Shown here piece after piece: positions 36,788 through 48,262 of a DNA stretch of 64,000 nt (position 1 is the stretch's first letter; every line of letters starts with the position of its first letter). The DNA lies in assembly GCA_030068075.1 (NCBI GenBank), contig CM057829.1:81707132-81771131 (forward strand). Direction: 5' to 3'. This stretch comes from Paguma larvata. Its lineage: Eukaryota > Chordata > Mammalia > Carnivora > Viverridae. The notes beneath the pieces are model-generated. The model made no database searches and was not told where the DNA came from. It saw nothing but the letters and a program-made list of their open reading frames with translations. Both the position numbers and the translations under genes were made by a program.

Positions 36788-38605
36788 AACAATTTCAACC
36801 TCTTCTGCAACCTCTAATGTTCTAGAATTTTCAGCCTCTGACCTGTAGCTTAGAGATCACAGCGTTGCCCTGGTGATTCTGTGACAAGCCATTAATACAG
36901 ATTGCTACAAAAAGTTTTACTCTACATGTATTGGTTTTTATAGGTAATATTTTTTCAATATATCTGCTCATGTTATCTTCTTCATGTACATAGACATCTG
37001 TCTCAGATTTTCATGGTCGTATTCCTCTCTTTCTGTTTACACAAGATACAAGATTCTGACTCAACTTCAGTACCTGACCACCATGTATTCATTTGACTTA
37101 AGGAAATAGGTTTAAAGCATCCTCGTATCTAAGCCCTTTCTGATACTGGTGTATAGCCCGGATGTGAAGTAGTTTGACCGCTTCCGAACACATAACATGT
37201 ACCTGTTTCTGTGTTAGGCGTTTGGAGGTGGTCTCTGAACTATGGTGTCATCAGGAATGTAATCTTGGAAAAAAACATCCACAGTGTTACAGTTTTCTTT
37301 GCATTGCAATGTTATTTGACAACTCTGTTCTTCTCTGGTTTAACTTCGCTGGAATTAAATGTCAGCAGAAAAAATATTTTGTTGGTTTTTATTTCCCAAA
37401 GTACATATTAAGTTTGTTTTTAAGAAACTGCAGCATGATATTGTTTCAATTCATCCATAAAACAAATGACTCTCAAACATTCCATAAGATAAAGTGAAAC
37501 GCAATATCTGTTTGTTTGTTTTTTCCCCTAGTATCATAGGCCATTTTATAACAAGATGCTTTATATTCACAGTATGGGTGAAAACCCTTCTGAAATAATT
37601 ATCATCTATGGATTTAATTTCCTAGGAAATACAGCTTGTGTATCTCAATAAATATACATGTGTCTACTTGTATATTTGGAACAAATATATTTCCTTATAA
37701 CAAGGAAAAGTAAACCCCAGGAAGGTAACAGATGCTCGTTTTGAAAGATTGTCACAATATGTTGTAGGATCATTTGGGCTCCAACTCCATTCCTTGAGTT
37801 ATGTATCAGTATTAGTATACTTGAGGCTTTCACCTGGCTCTGCTGGTCAAACGCTTGTTTCCATTCATACTGTCATATTTGTGAAACCATTTCCTTAAGT
37901 ATCTTAGCTAAATAATTTCTGTACATTAGCCAATGCACCCATATGTTACTAACCTTGGGTACAATTTTACGAGGCAGCATGGCTAATCAAAACCTCAGAC
38001 CTGGTTAGAATGACATATCCACTGTTTTCACTTTTTACATTAGGATGTCCTAAGCTTGAGTTTTCTGTTCTGTGAAATACGGTTATTAATAACTAAAATA
38101 TAGGAATGTTTGTAAACATAAGTGGATGTGTGTATGTAAATTGCTTTCTACTTAGAATCCACAAAATTAATTAGTTTCCGCTTTGTCTTTCCTTATCCTC
38201 GGCCATCAAAACATTTTTACATAATCATTGTTTTGCAATATACTGTACAGTGATTTTTTTCATAATGTGCAAAGATGAAGTATATAGAAATAGCTAAGCC
38301 TTTTCCTCCTACACTTCAGTTACATAAAGAATATTAAAGGAATTTAGGCCACAAATCTTGTCAAGGAGAAATCAAATAATCATGCATAGAATTTTCACAT
38401 AGAAAGCAAGATATTGTGTAAAAATCATCTTTATTTTTGTAACAGAAAAATGACTTGCAACTAGAGAATATTTGAAAATGCTTTTAAATTAGTGCATTTT
38501 TTCATGCACCAAATTTTATTAATAAATATTGTTACTGTGGTAGGCGCTGATCTGGATGTCGAAGGAAATCACCTATGCCCAAAGACATATTTAAATGTGC
38601 TTTCT
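36788..38605. other. Unassigned sequence
   Basis: No gene was recognised. A 107-codon frame at 37174-37497 overlaps a second frame and has no recognisable domain. Confidence 0.45.
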
Positions 38606-38822
38606 GGGGTCCCGGGGTGGCTCAGTCGGTTGAGCGTCCGACTTCGGCTCAGGTCATGATCTCGCGGTCCGTGAGTTCGAGCCCCACGTCGGGCTCTGTG
38701 CTGACAGCTGATCAGAGCCTGGAGCCTGCTTCAGATTCTGTGTCTCCCTCTCTCTTTGCCCCTCCCCCACTCATACTCTGTCTCTCTGTCTCGAAAATAA
38801 ACATTAAAAATATTTAAAAAAA
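38606..38822 (+). mobile_element. Young felid tRNA-Lys SINE with intact pol III boxes
   Basis: This copy retains most of its CpGs (gagcgtccgacttcggctc, gatctcgcggtccgtgag). The 13-bp target copies aaatgtgctttct at 38593-38605 and 38823-38835 are identical. Both points indicate a recent insertion. A 5-bp insertion (tgatc) interrupts the acagctcagagcc phrase. Confidence 0.97.
38618..38683 (+). promoter_or_regulatory. RNA polymerase III A box and B box of the SINE
   Basis: A box tggctcagtcgg (38618-38629) and B box gttcgagcc (38675-38683) match the tRNA-type internal promoter consensus and are correctly ordered and spaced. Transcription is possible in principle but not shown. Confidence 0.75.
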
Positions 38823-38852
38823 TAAATGTGCTTTCTGCACCTGTCAATTCAT

Positions 38853-38960
38853 ATATATATAGTAATATTATATATATTATATAATATATAATATATATTT
38901 ACAGTAATATTATATATATACATAATATGTATATATCATGTGTGCATATATATAGTATAT
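38853..38960. repeat. Palindromic AT-rich tract
   Basis: Alternating ata/tat units with repeated agtaatattatatata blocks that can fold on themselves. It sits just after the SINE's right target copy. Confidence 0.88.
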
Positions 38961-39294
38961 GATATTACTACCAAAAAATATAATTTGTTAAGTATATAGA
39001 ATATGGAGAAAAGAAGCCTGGTGGCACGGGCATTTTTTATATGACAGGAAACCTAGCTGGAGTCCAAATTGGATCTCTAGCCCTTTTAGTGTTTTCTCTG
39101 TGGTTACTTATGCAATGAAGCCAGCTTAAAACATTTAGGAATTCTGATTTGCCAACTGAATACCATCCATATACGTACACCAGCATTCAACAATTTCAAG
39201 TTGCCTCAGATTTCTATTCCAGATTTTTCTCTAAGGAATTTCCTATAATGATATAATCGTTTTTTACCTACTAAATACTTGACCTTGAAATAAA

Positions 39295-39440
39295 TTCAGT
39301 TAATCCTTAAGACAGTTCTATAGAATACAAGCTTTCCTCATTTCATGGATAAAAACCCTAAATTCCAGAAATAAAAGAAAATGGACTTAAGTACCAGACA
39401 TATAGAGTGGTAAAACTTGATTGTGTCCAAATTTTATATG
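39295..39440 (-). mobile_element. MIR SINE remnant
   Basis: Blocks ttaatccttaagacagttct, ctcatttcatggataaaaac and agtggtaaaacttgattgtg follow the antisense MIR order. It is strongly diverged. Confidence 0.6.
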
Positions 39441-41249
39441 AGCCAGTTTTCTTTGTTTTCTCTCTTTTAATTGCCATCTTTACAGGAAACCCCACCTAAC
39501 TTAATGCCTCTCTTGTCCCTTATTAATATTTCAGTCTATCATTTATTATGCCTGTTTTATAACTCCAGGAAGATGTAAATTTAAAGGCAGCAATTGTATA
39601 TGACTCTTCCAATAGGAACTAAATAAAATGCATTGAAAGGATAAAGAAGCCTAAAAATTATCACAGATTGTGAGACAGCCCCAGGCAAAAGAGAATAATA
39701 GGACGCGTTCTTGTCAGATTTCTGACAGCTCTAAAAAACAACCAATAATCAAGAATTGCTGACATGTTAAAAAAAAAAAAGAAATATTCTAAAAATAGTA
39801 TCATGGAATATAGTTTAGAAATGTGTCCGCATCGTCTCAACAAATAAGTCTGTGAATACGTACCTAGATGCTAACTGTATCAGAGAATAGCAGATAAAGG
39901 TCAGCTAACTATAAAGCTGAACGTAGAGGCAGCGCTCTCTCTCTGGAGAGGAAGCTGTTTGATTCGACAGAAACATTAACGCAAACTATGTTTTTGTTGT
40001 TATTGTTTGATTTAGGGAAGTATGCAGAGCTGCAAGTGTTCCTCCTGTTTTTATTGCTTAATTTGTTATTGGTCCTAATCTTCTACAAGATTTAAAGGTG
40101 ATTCTCTGTTGCTATTTGCCTGGAGCTGATATGTAACCTTTGGGAACGGCTCTGTGAGCAGATCTTAGGTCTTTGACTTTTTTCTCTATTGTTTTCGCCA
40201 GAATGCTTCTCCTGTTTCTCTCCTGGCTCTGCCTTTAATCTTTGTATGTGCTTACTTTAATTATTGTGATGATTTCCATTAAAGGCCTGAGAATCTTTTT
40301 TAAAACCCATTTGAAGAAAATAAGAGATTTAAGTAGAATAAATGTATACTTTGAAGAAACAAACCACTCCTGTTTTCAGGAGTCTGTTTCATGTTGTTGA
40401 CCTCAGGAAAAAAAAAAAGTCACGTATAGGATATAAGTCGGATATGTAAATTATCATTTTCTTTCAAGCTTGTATGCCACTGGTTAACTTAATCTTGTTT
40501 GTGACCAGAAATGGTTTTTCTTCTCGGCCCCAGGATAACTGGAGTAAGCAGACCTGACTATAAATAGGCTGCCAGAGCAGACTGTGAGAGATTGGACCTA
40601 CTCCATTTTATATACGTCCCCTTAAAATACCTAAAATATTTTGTGTTTGTTTTCACAAAGAATCAGACAATTAGGTGAGAAAAAAGTAAACACTATGGGT
40701 AATTACTTAGGTTTTTAAATAGCTGCCCTATATGTATTTATATATAATCAATTAATGTTTGTTTGTTTGTTTTTCCTGAATTTGGTTTTCCAGGTTTCAA
40801 CCTCTGCGAGACTCTGAAATGCTTAAGGCAATCTTGATTGGTGGGTCAAGAATTACTCGTATATAAATAAAGTGTAGTTAAGTAAATGCACGGCTCATCC
40901 TTTTCATATGTGTATAGATGCTCCTACATGTGGAGACTGCCCTATTTTATTGAAGTCAGATTTAAAAGGGCTCCTCTTATTCAAAATGACTGGGAAACAC
41001 AGATCAAGAGAAATATATGCTTATTTAACTATAAACCCCCTTCTGTAGGTATTTGTGACTTTATAACTCAGTTTCAAGAATCAGCATCTTTGCTAATATG
41101 TCTGCTCTGAGTTCAAAATCTCTTTGTCTTTCTGTCCTGTTTGCATGTAGGACTCACTTGGACTTTCTGGTCTGTCATTTACTTGTATTCTCTTAGAAGC
41201 TTTCCATGCTGACTGATACAAAACATTCTATTCAATTATGTAGACTTTT
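39441..41249. other. Unassigned single-copy sequence
   Basis: No gene was recognised. About 39900-40260 has balanced composition and Sox-like words (ttgttgttattgttt), so it could be a regulatory block, but nothing direct supports that. Confidence 0.35.
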
Positions 41250-41453
41250 TAAAAGTCTTTTATTTATTTTTGAGAAAGAAAGAGAGCAAAAGAGGGATGG
41301 GCACCAAGAGAGGGAGAGAGAGAATCCCAAACAGGCTCCACAGGGTCAGCACAGAGCCTGACTCTGGGCTTAAACTCACAAGCCATGAGATCTTGACCTG
41401 AGCTGAAACCAAGAGTGAGACACACTTCGCCGATTGAGCCACCCAGGAGCCCC
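41250..41453 (-). mobile_element. Felid tRNA-Lys SINE
   Basis: The minus-strand head is GGGGCTCCTGGGTGGCTCAA. The tail side reads cttttatttatttttgagaa. Imperfect target copies (tagactttttaa and cagacatttttaa) flank it. Confidence 0.94.
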
Positions 41454-43904
41454 AATCGACAGACATTTTTAAGGGGCCAGCAGAAGATTCTAAACATGTT
41501 TGGTGAGATTTGACAGAATTCAGTTTTATCCATAATAAGACACCTGGTTTGCCAACTTCTTATTGGCTGCTGTCTTAACACCACCCCCTGCCCCAACATA
41601 CACATAAAACATCTACAAGTAGTTAAGGCCTGTGTAGACCTATCTTATGACTGTGCAACCTCACAAGTATTCTATTTAGCCTGAGTTAGCCTCTTTGGGA
41701 ATTAACTCTCTACAGCATAGCACCTGGCAAAGGATGCAGGATTAGCACTGACTTTGGATAAAGTTCATCAGTGAGGTCCAAGTACTCGTCAAAGACATAC
41801 CTAATGTTTCTGTATGATGGCCATCATCCTGCACATTGTTTATAAACGTTCTTCTCAAAACCTACTGGGGGCTAATGTTTAAACATCAATGGTGTTGGAG
41901 ATGATGAATAGATAAAACAATGGCTTATCTTTGCATTTCATAAGACTTTTTCCCCTTCTAGAGTAAGTCACTCAAATCCCAAATGATGAAACCTCCAGTA
42001 TATTGTTTTTCTTTAATAAGCTATTTGATGAGTTAAGATGATAAATTTTAAGCTAATGGGTCTGGGCATTTAACTGAGGGTCAATAAAAATGGAAAGAAA
42101 TAATCTGAGAAGTTACCATGCAAATCAATGGGAAATATTGAATTTGAAATACTATCAAAGACAAAAATAAAAAAGCAGGAAAGAGAGGGAGGGAAAAAGA
42201 AATTTTACATGAACTAGGAGATTTTTGAGTGTTTTACAACAGCAAGGAGTTGCAAGATCTTGAACCTCAGAAAAAGCTCTGTTTCGCCAAGTATGTTAGA
42301 GATTTCGGGATTTTTCTTGGCTCCCTTGTAAAATTAAATCCTTGTTAAACCCAAAGTGTCTAAGAACACACACTCAAAGTTCAAACAAATGGCCCACAAA
42401 TAAATGTTTAAAGCCAATTCACTGGGAGCTGATGAATGAATGCCTTTAACTTTTCTTGAAGGAAAAAGTTTATTGTTTTTCTTTCTCTTAGTGATATCAG
42501 ACAGGCTTCTTACTTTTCGTTTCATATCACAAAAGCTAGCTTTTGGGTGGGATCGCTATCAAATACTCTCCTATTATTCTCTGATAAATGTAAATATTCC
42601 CAGGTTTCAGCTGTCTGATTTTGATAACATGACAATACGGTAGTAACAGTTCCTGCGGTTTCAACCTACAAGGATTTATAATGACAAATGAAGCTAAGTC
42701 TTAAGGAGAGAAGCCTTTACAGCCAAGTTCAGGTTCAAAGAGACCCTGTCTAGGGAGGCACTGGATCTAGAACATGTTAAGTCATCCATTCCCCAAGCCT
42801 AATATTTTTATACACATTAAATGTGGAAATTTTGTTATGGGGAATATTTTAACCAATTGTTAGCAACCACAGAACAGCAGTTGGGCAGCGGGTAGACGAT
42901 TGGAGGGAAGAAGCATCACAGAAGACCAAAGACAGCCGAGGCAGGCCTGCGGAGCAGGTTGCATGCTGATGCTAATTGTATTTTACATATCGACACTAAT
43001 TATATTTTAGCCACCAGCTGCTAGCTGCCTTTCTTCCTCCTCTCATAGATCCTGAGAGTCTGTGGGCAATTGCAGCAATTTCCCTTTCTAGGAGGACAAC
43101 CCCGCATACAATTAAAGTCCCAAGCAATCAAGAAAATGAAGAGTTTCTAACAGACAACGGATATGGATCCCATGTAAAATCTATAAACTAAACCCACCTT
43201 TGACATTTTAAATGGAAATTGTGTCAAGCCCTGACCAAAAGATAGACTTAAGTTTTCTCCTCCTAATGCAAAATAAGTGGAAAAGTGACTGATGCCATCA
43301 ATGGCTGTCTGGTTGTTTTATTATGTGCAATTAAAAATCAGAACTGATTTGACTGGCTGTTTTCACATTATGTAAACACAATGGAAGGGGACATAATTCC
43401 AATCGCTCCCTTCTGGAATGTTTTATGGTAAGCGTTTCTTCTTATGATAATGTATTTTCCCACTAGGAAACATTACCTCCACCTCCTATCAGTGCTCGTT
43501 CTCTCTTAAGCTTTATTTCCCTCATTTTGTACTGCCAAAAACAGTCTTTTAAATGCTTTGTTGGACAATGAATTCTGAATAATGGGTCCTGAGTAACTGT
43601 AGAATTTCCACTTGCTATTTTAAATTAATTACTTTGATAGCAAAATAACTTTAAAGACTGCTTTATAATTTTTGGCATAAAATAAAATTATTATGGTTTG
43701 ATTTCTGTCTCTGCTTCGTTCCTTTTCTGTCAGCAGCACGACTGCAGGTCTGAGCACAACACAAGTGTGAGGAGATGAAAGGGCCCTCTTTGCTTGTTGT
43801 GGATGGAAATACCATCAGAATTAGGCTGGTGACAACGCTGCTACTATGAAGCATCTTTGGAGATTCTTTTCCCCCTAAATTTCTTCCCAATACAAAACAC
43901 ACAT
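41454..43904. other. Unassigned single-copy sequence with candidate regulatory blocks
   Basis: No gene was recognised. About 42870-43120 is GC-richer. About 43195-43440 has the balanced, repeat-free look of conserved noncoding DNA (gcaattaaaaatcagaactg, ctgttttcacattatgtaaa). Conservation cannot be tested here. Confidence 0.35.
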
Positions 43905-43985
43905 TTCACAGCATTTATTCCTCTAGCACTGAGCGCCTGTAACAGCTCCAGGTACATCACGGGTGCTTAACAAACACCCTCAGAT
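43905..43985 (+). mobile_element. Probable L2/MIR 3' end fragment
   Basis: The phrase gcctgtaacagctccaggta followed by catcacgggtgcttaacaaa resembles the L2/MIR terminal phrase (gtgcttaataaatg class). It is short and diverged. Confidence 0.4.
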
Positions 43986-44719
43986 GTCTACCTTCTAACA
44001 AATATAAAACACAAAAATATTTATCAATTCCCTCAGAAGTTTCTCCTTGATGCACACTATAACTTATCCAAACACTTGAATTCCCAGGGCGGAAAGAAAT
44101 CCCGGGAGGGAAAGAATGGCAGGCCTTGATTCATCGTGGTTTTAGGACAAAAGCTGACAGAGTAGGTAGGGCCGGCCCATGTCTGAGAAACAAAAAATCA
44201 GTGTTCCCAGCTACCAGGATTGTCACATCAGTAGTGGTCTCTAGGAGAAACCTGCTACTTGGTAAAGGATAACTTTACTCAGTATCTATATTCATATATT
44301 TCCAATTAAATATGAAAAAGATCTCTGACATAGCACAAGGAGGGGTCTCATTGATGATCATGAAGAATTTATCAACATCTGGAAGTACCTGGGAGAAGGT
44401 CAACAATGAAAAACACTTGCTCTCAAATTTCTCTTCCACTATTGCCTCATGACAATTAAACTCACAGTTAAGACGATCACTTCATAAGAACTACCAGATC
44501 TTTTCTACAATGCAAATCTTATCAAGATGATTAAGTCAATAGTTGCAAAAATAACACCGAGTTTACTATTTTAGTAACTGTAGGTTGCAACTCATGAGTG
44601 GGTTGTAAACTCAATTTATGGAGATTCCTCCATTGTTTTTAATGAAAAGAAATTCTAGTTAATACAAAGTAGATTTCATTACACATAAGGGTAAGTATTC
44701 AATCACAAAAACACACTTT
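43986..44719. other. Unassigned sequence
   Basis: No gene or repeat was recognised in this stretch between the L2/MIR fragment and the next SINE. Confidence 0.45.
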
Positions 44720-44929
44720 TGTTTTAATGTTTCTTTATTTTTGAGATGGAGACAGATACAGAGTGTGAGCAGGTGAGGGGCAGAGAGAGAGGGAGACACA
44801 GAATCCAAAGCAGGCTCCAGGCTCTGAGCTGTCAGCACAGAACCCCAACCTGGGCTCAAACTGATGGACCATGATATCATGACGTGAGCCAAAGTCAGAT
44901 GCTTAACTGACTGAGCCACCAAGGCACCC
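44720..44929 (-). mobile_element. Felid tRNA-Lys SINE
   Basis: On the plus strand it reads from taatgtttctttatttttga through caggctccaggctctgagct to gactgagccaccaaggcacc. An antisense open frame across it translates the SINE body, not a gene. Confidence 0.94.
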
Positions 44930-46015
44930 TGAAAATGTTCTTTCAGTTATGGGAGTCACATGCTGAATTGCAAGGTAAATAAGTATTTCTTTCTGCAGGT
45001 AACAGTTGAATGTTTGACTGCTTCTATATTAAACTGTTTGAAGCATGGGATGTCACAGTGTATCTCACTGTACTTGACAGGCCGGGGTTAAGGTAAGGGT
45101 ATTTGAAATAAGAGAGGGAAATGTTGAAGAAAAAAAACAAGGAACCCACCAAACACAATGTTACCCAGTGCTTCTTGCCTAGATCAGTTCTATTAGGATA
45201 ATGTGGGAAATGTGAAAATAGGCAAGAGGAATGAATGAGATGAAATTATTACATAGTTGGAAGTTAATCGATACAGTCATCTAGCTCCAACACCCTATTT
45301 AATGGAGGAAGAAAAAGGATTCTGAGACACTATAACTTAAGCAGTTATCAACTGGATTTAAAAATCAGATAAGGTGTTAGTTCTTTAACCAAAAATGGAA
45401 AGCTTTCCCCAGCTGAAAGTAATTTGGGGGAAGGAAAGGGAAGCAGAGATAAACAGAGCAGAGGGGAGTATGGCAAAAGAAGAGATCGCTGGAGGAGTGT
45501 GGAAAGGAGTCTTCCCACCTCTGGATTCTAGTTGCTCCCATGCACAATGGCGTGGTAGGACTAGCAAATTTCAGAAGCACCTGTACCTCAGTTTACCTTG
45601 AATCTCTATGACTGCAAAGCCTTCCTTAACATTTCACACAGTGATCTTTCAGTCTTTAATTTATACTTACTACATTTCTCTTGTTGCGCCTTGTCACTGA
45701 TAAATCCCAAAGAAAAAAGAAGTTGGTAGGCTCTTTAGGAAGACTTAAGGGCTTTTGACATCAAAATAAAATTAAAAAGTCTGGGAAGCATTGGCATTAT
45801 TTTTTGCTGCCCAAATATACAGACTTTTATGCTCATAAACAAGTGTAGAAGAATCAATCAAAATAATTCTTTTCTTAGTAGACGAAGCTACTTTTGTCAA
45901 TTAAAGCTTTGAGACAGGCAACCATCTGCAGATTTCTCTCTCTAGTCATCTAAGATTTTTTGTCTATAGTTCTTGAAACCCTGAACCAGTGCTTCATTTA
46001 AGTTTTTCCTTTTAC
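44930..46015. other. Unassigned sequence
   Basis: No gene was recognised. Three overlapping 60-68-codon frames on both strands at about 45377-45601 are chance frames. Confidence 0.45.
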
Positions 46016-46017
46016 CC

Positions 46018-46125
46018 TCCAGGCACGGGGCAGCTGGACCTTGCACAGGTAAAGTTCTCACTGAAGTCAATTGGAGTTTGGACTGCCTGAGGGCTGCAGC
46101 ATCAGGCCCCAAGTCATCTATTATA
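46018..46125 (+). mobile_element. Candidate ancient amniote repeat remnant (CR1/L3-like)
   Basis: The phrase actgaagtcaattggagttt followed by gcctgagggctgcagcatca and ggcccc resembles a sequence that is very common in turtles, crocodilians and birds (actgaagtcaatgggagttt ... actgcaggatcaggccc). In mammals it survives only as rare old fragments. The match is from memory, and the family name is not certain. Confidence 0.5.
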
Positions 46126-46797
46126 AATATTTTTGACACTTCAGATTCATACACATTCAACTCCAGCTGAAAAGGTAAAAAGGTACAGACTCTTACCAGT
46201 TATTTCATGCCTCGAAGGAAAACAACTCCACTTAAATGATATTCTTTTCTCACCTCAGATCCTCTTGGGGGTTACGATGGTCGCCAAAGACCTCGTCCAC
46301 AAGCTGGAAAGAGCAGAGGTATTTTCAGTAAAAAGAAATTAGTTTTCTACTTAGGAAAGCGGTCATGTAGCAGGCACATTCCCACTCTTTACTGTTTGTT
46401 ACTCAACTTTTAATAATGTTTCAGGTAATGAGTAGACATATTGCATATGCGGATATACTTTGATATACTTTTGGTAATACAACTAGAAACGTTTTCTGTA
46501 TTTCTTGATGGTTTACAGAAAAAAGAACAACAAATTAAAGAACAAAAGAAAAATACAATACCTGAAACTCCACGAAGTTCCTTTGGGTGTTTTAATTGGA
46601 CATTTTATGGCCCAGAACTTTCCTTCCTCTTTTAAATTTCTTTTGAAGAGAGTTAATGCACACCTGATTTCTCAAACTAATTTCTCATTTAAGCTCTTGA
46701 TAGGGAGGAAATTCCTTGTGGTTTCATCTATTTTGTATTACAGTTTATATCATGGAACATTAGGAATAGTTTGGGGACAAAAGAAGCAGCTACATAT
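46126..46797. other. Unassigned sequence
   Basis: No gene was recognised. A 109-codon frame at 46505-46834 runs into the next SINE and has no domain. Confidence 0.45.
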
Positions 46798-47004
46798 GGG
46801 GGAACTTGGGTGGCTCCGTCAGTTAAGCATTTGACTCTTAATTTTGGTTGAGGTTATGATCTCATGGTTGGTGGGATTAAGTCTCATGTCCAGCTCTGTG
46901 CTGACAGTGTGAAACCTGCTTGAGATTCTCCCCCTCTTGTGCTCTCTCTCTCTCTCTCTCTCTCTTTCAAAAGAAATATATAAACTTCAGAAAAAAAGAG
47001 AAAC
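46798..47004 (+). mobile_element. Felid tRNA-Lys SINE, diverged
   Basis: Head gggggaacttgggtggctcc; the body has ggttatgatctcatggttgg and the tail is a CT run plus aaaagaaatatataaact. The target copies are cagctacatat and cacctacatat. Confidence 0.92.
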
Positions 47005-48044
47005 ACCTACATATTGATTCTAGAGATACGGCTTACTATAACCTCTAAAGAAACATGAATTTAATGAGTTGTACATATTTGAATTCGCTTTAATGGCAAC
47101 TTCTATTTGAGGTAATCAAATTCCCTATAAATTGTTTTTTATATATTTTCTTTCTTCATTATTATTGCCCTATTTATGTAATTCTGAATGACAAGAATAT
47201 CACAGTGCCATGTTATTTAAGTAACTAAATGTGAAATTTGTCTTTTAAAACTTTGAAAATATTTTTACTAGCTACCTAGAAAGACGTATAGCCTGGCTTT
47301 AGTACAGCAACAAAATTTCACTCTTTACTATTTATCACATATAAGAATATTTCAGGTAATGAGTGTAATTGTGTATATGTATATATAGATATTTTATAGA
47401 TAATATGTACGTATATTGCACAATTCGAAGACTACATGTGCCTATACAAAATATACTGTGTGTATATATGCAGTCCCCAAAATGTAATATAGCAATTAAA
47501 AATTTTATATTGTATTTTTATGGATGAAATACAATTAGATACAACGACAAAATGTTCTTGCTGTTAAATTTTCTCCAACCTAACTACATGGTCCTGTGAA
47601 TGGCAAGAAACCAGAAATAATTCTGTTGCTACTTATAGTTAATGAGTCATGACAAATCTAAACAACCAAATCATTCAGTAGCATCAAATTTGACCATTCC
47701 AGGCTCTATCTACCCAAAGTCCAATTATTTGAACAATTAAGTAAAAATGTGGCCAAACTAAATGCCTTGTACTGTGTAAACAGACCATTGGAATGAATAA
47801 TTACATTTTTTAATTGAATTGGCTTTTTCGTGGCAAATTGACACAATGTAGGTTGTCAAACATCTGGTTATTTTCTCCACATGATTTTAAGCAACAAGTA
47901 AAAATAAATTAATTAAAATTGTATTTAGCAAATGAGTTTTTAAGCTGAATTTCATGAGTAAATTTGCAATATATATACATAACTGGGTACCAGAGCTCAC
48001 ATGTCTGTATGTGTAGACACACAGCATAATTACGATGATAAAAC
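47005..48044. other. Unassigned single-copy sequence
   Basis: No gene was recognised. TA/GT-rich words occur at about 47370-47475. About 47740-47960 is rich in homeodomain-like TAATTA/ATTAAT words without repeat structure. Confidence 0.35.
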
Positions 48045-48262
48045 AATAGTTAACAAGCTTAGTTTATGCCAGCTACTATTCAAGCCTGTTAAATCTTCTC
48101 TAATTTAGATTTCATAATAATGCTAAGAAATCCATTCCATTATCCTCTCCATTTTACATATGAGGAAATGGAGAGAAAAATAACATTGTTATTTCTGGAG
48201 GAGGCAAGATATAAACTCAGATTGTCTGATTCCAAGGCCCACGTTAACTAGCTATGCTGCAG
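48045..48262 (-). mobile_element. MIR SINE
   Basis: Antisense MIR, nearly full length: acaatagttaacaagcttag, tatgccagctactattcaag, ttatcctctccattttacat, atgaggaaatggagag, gatataaactcagattgtct, aaggcccacgttaacta, gctatgctgcagctgt. Confidence 0.9.

Noticed and set aside
38575..38817. Recurring peptide like AQSVERPTSAQVMISRSV in frames at 7.1, 28.6, 38.6, 41.3 and 44.7 kb
   Set aside because: It is the conceptual translation of the felid SINE body, not a protein family.
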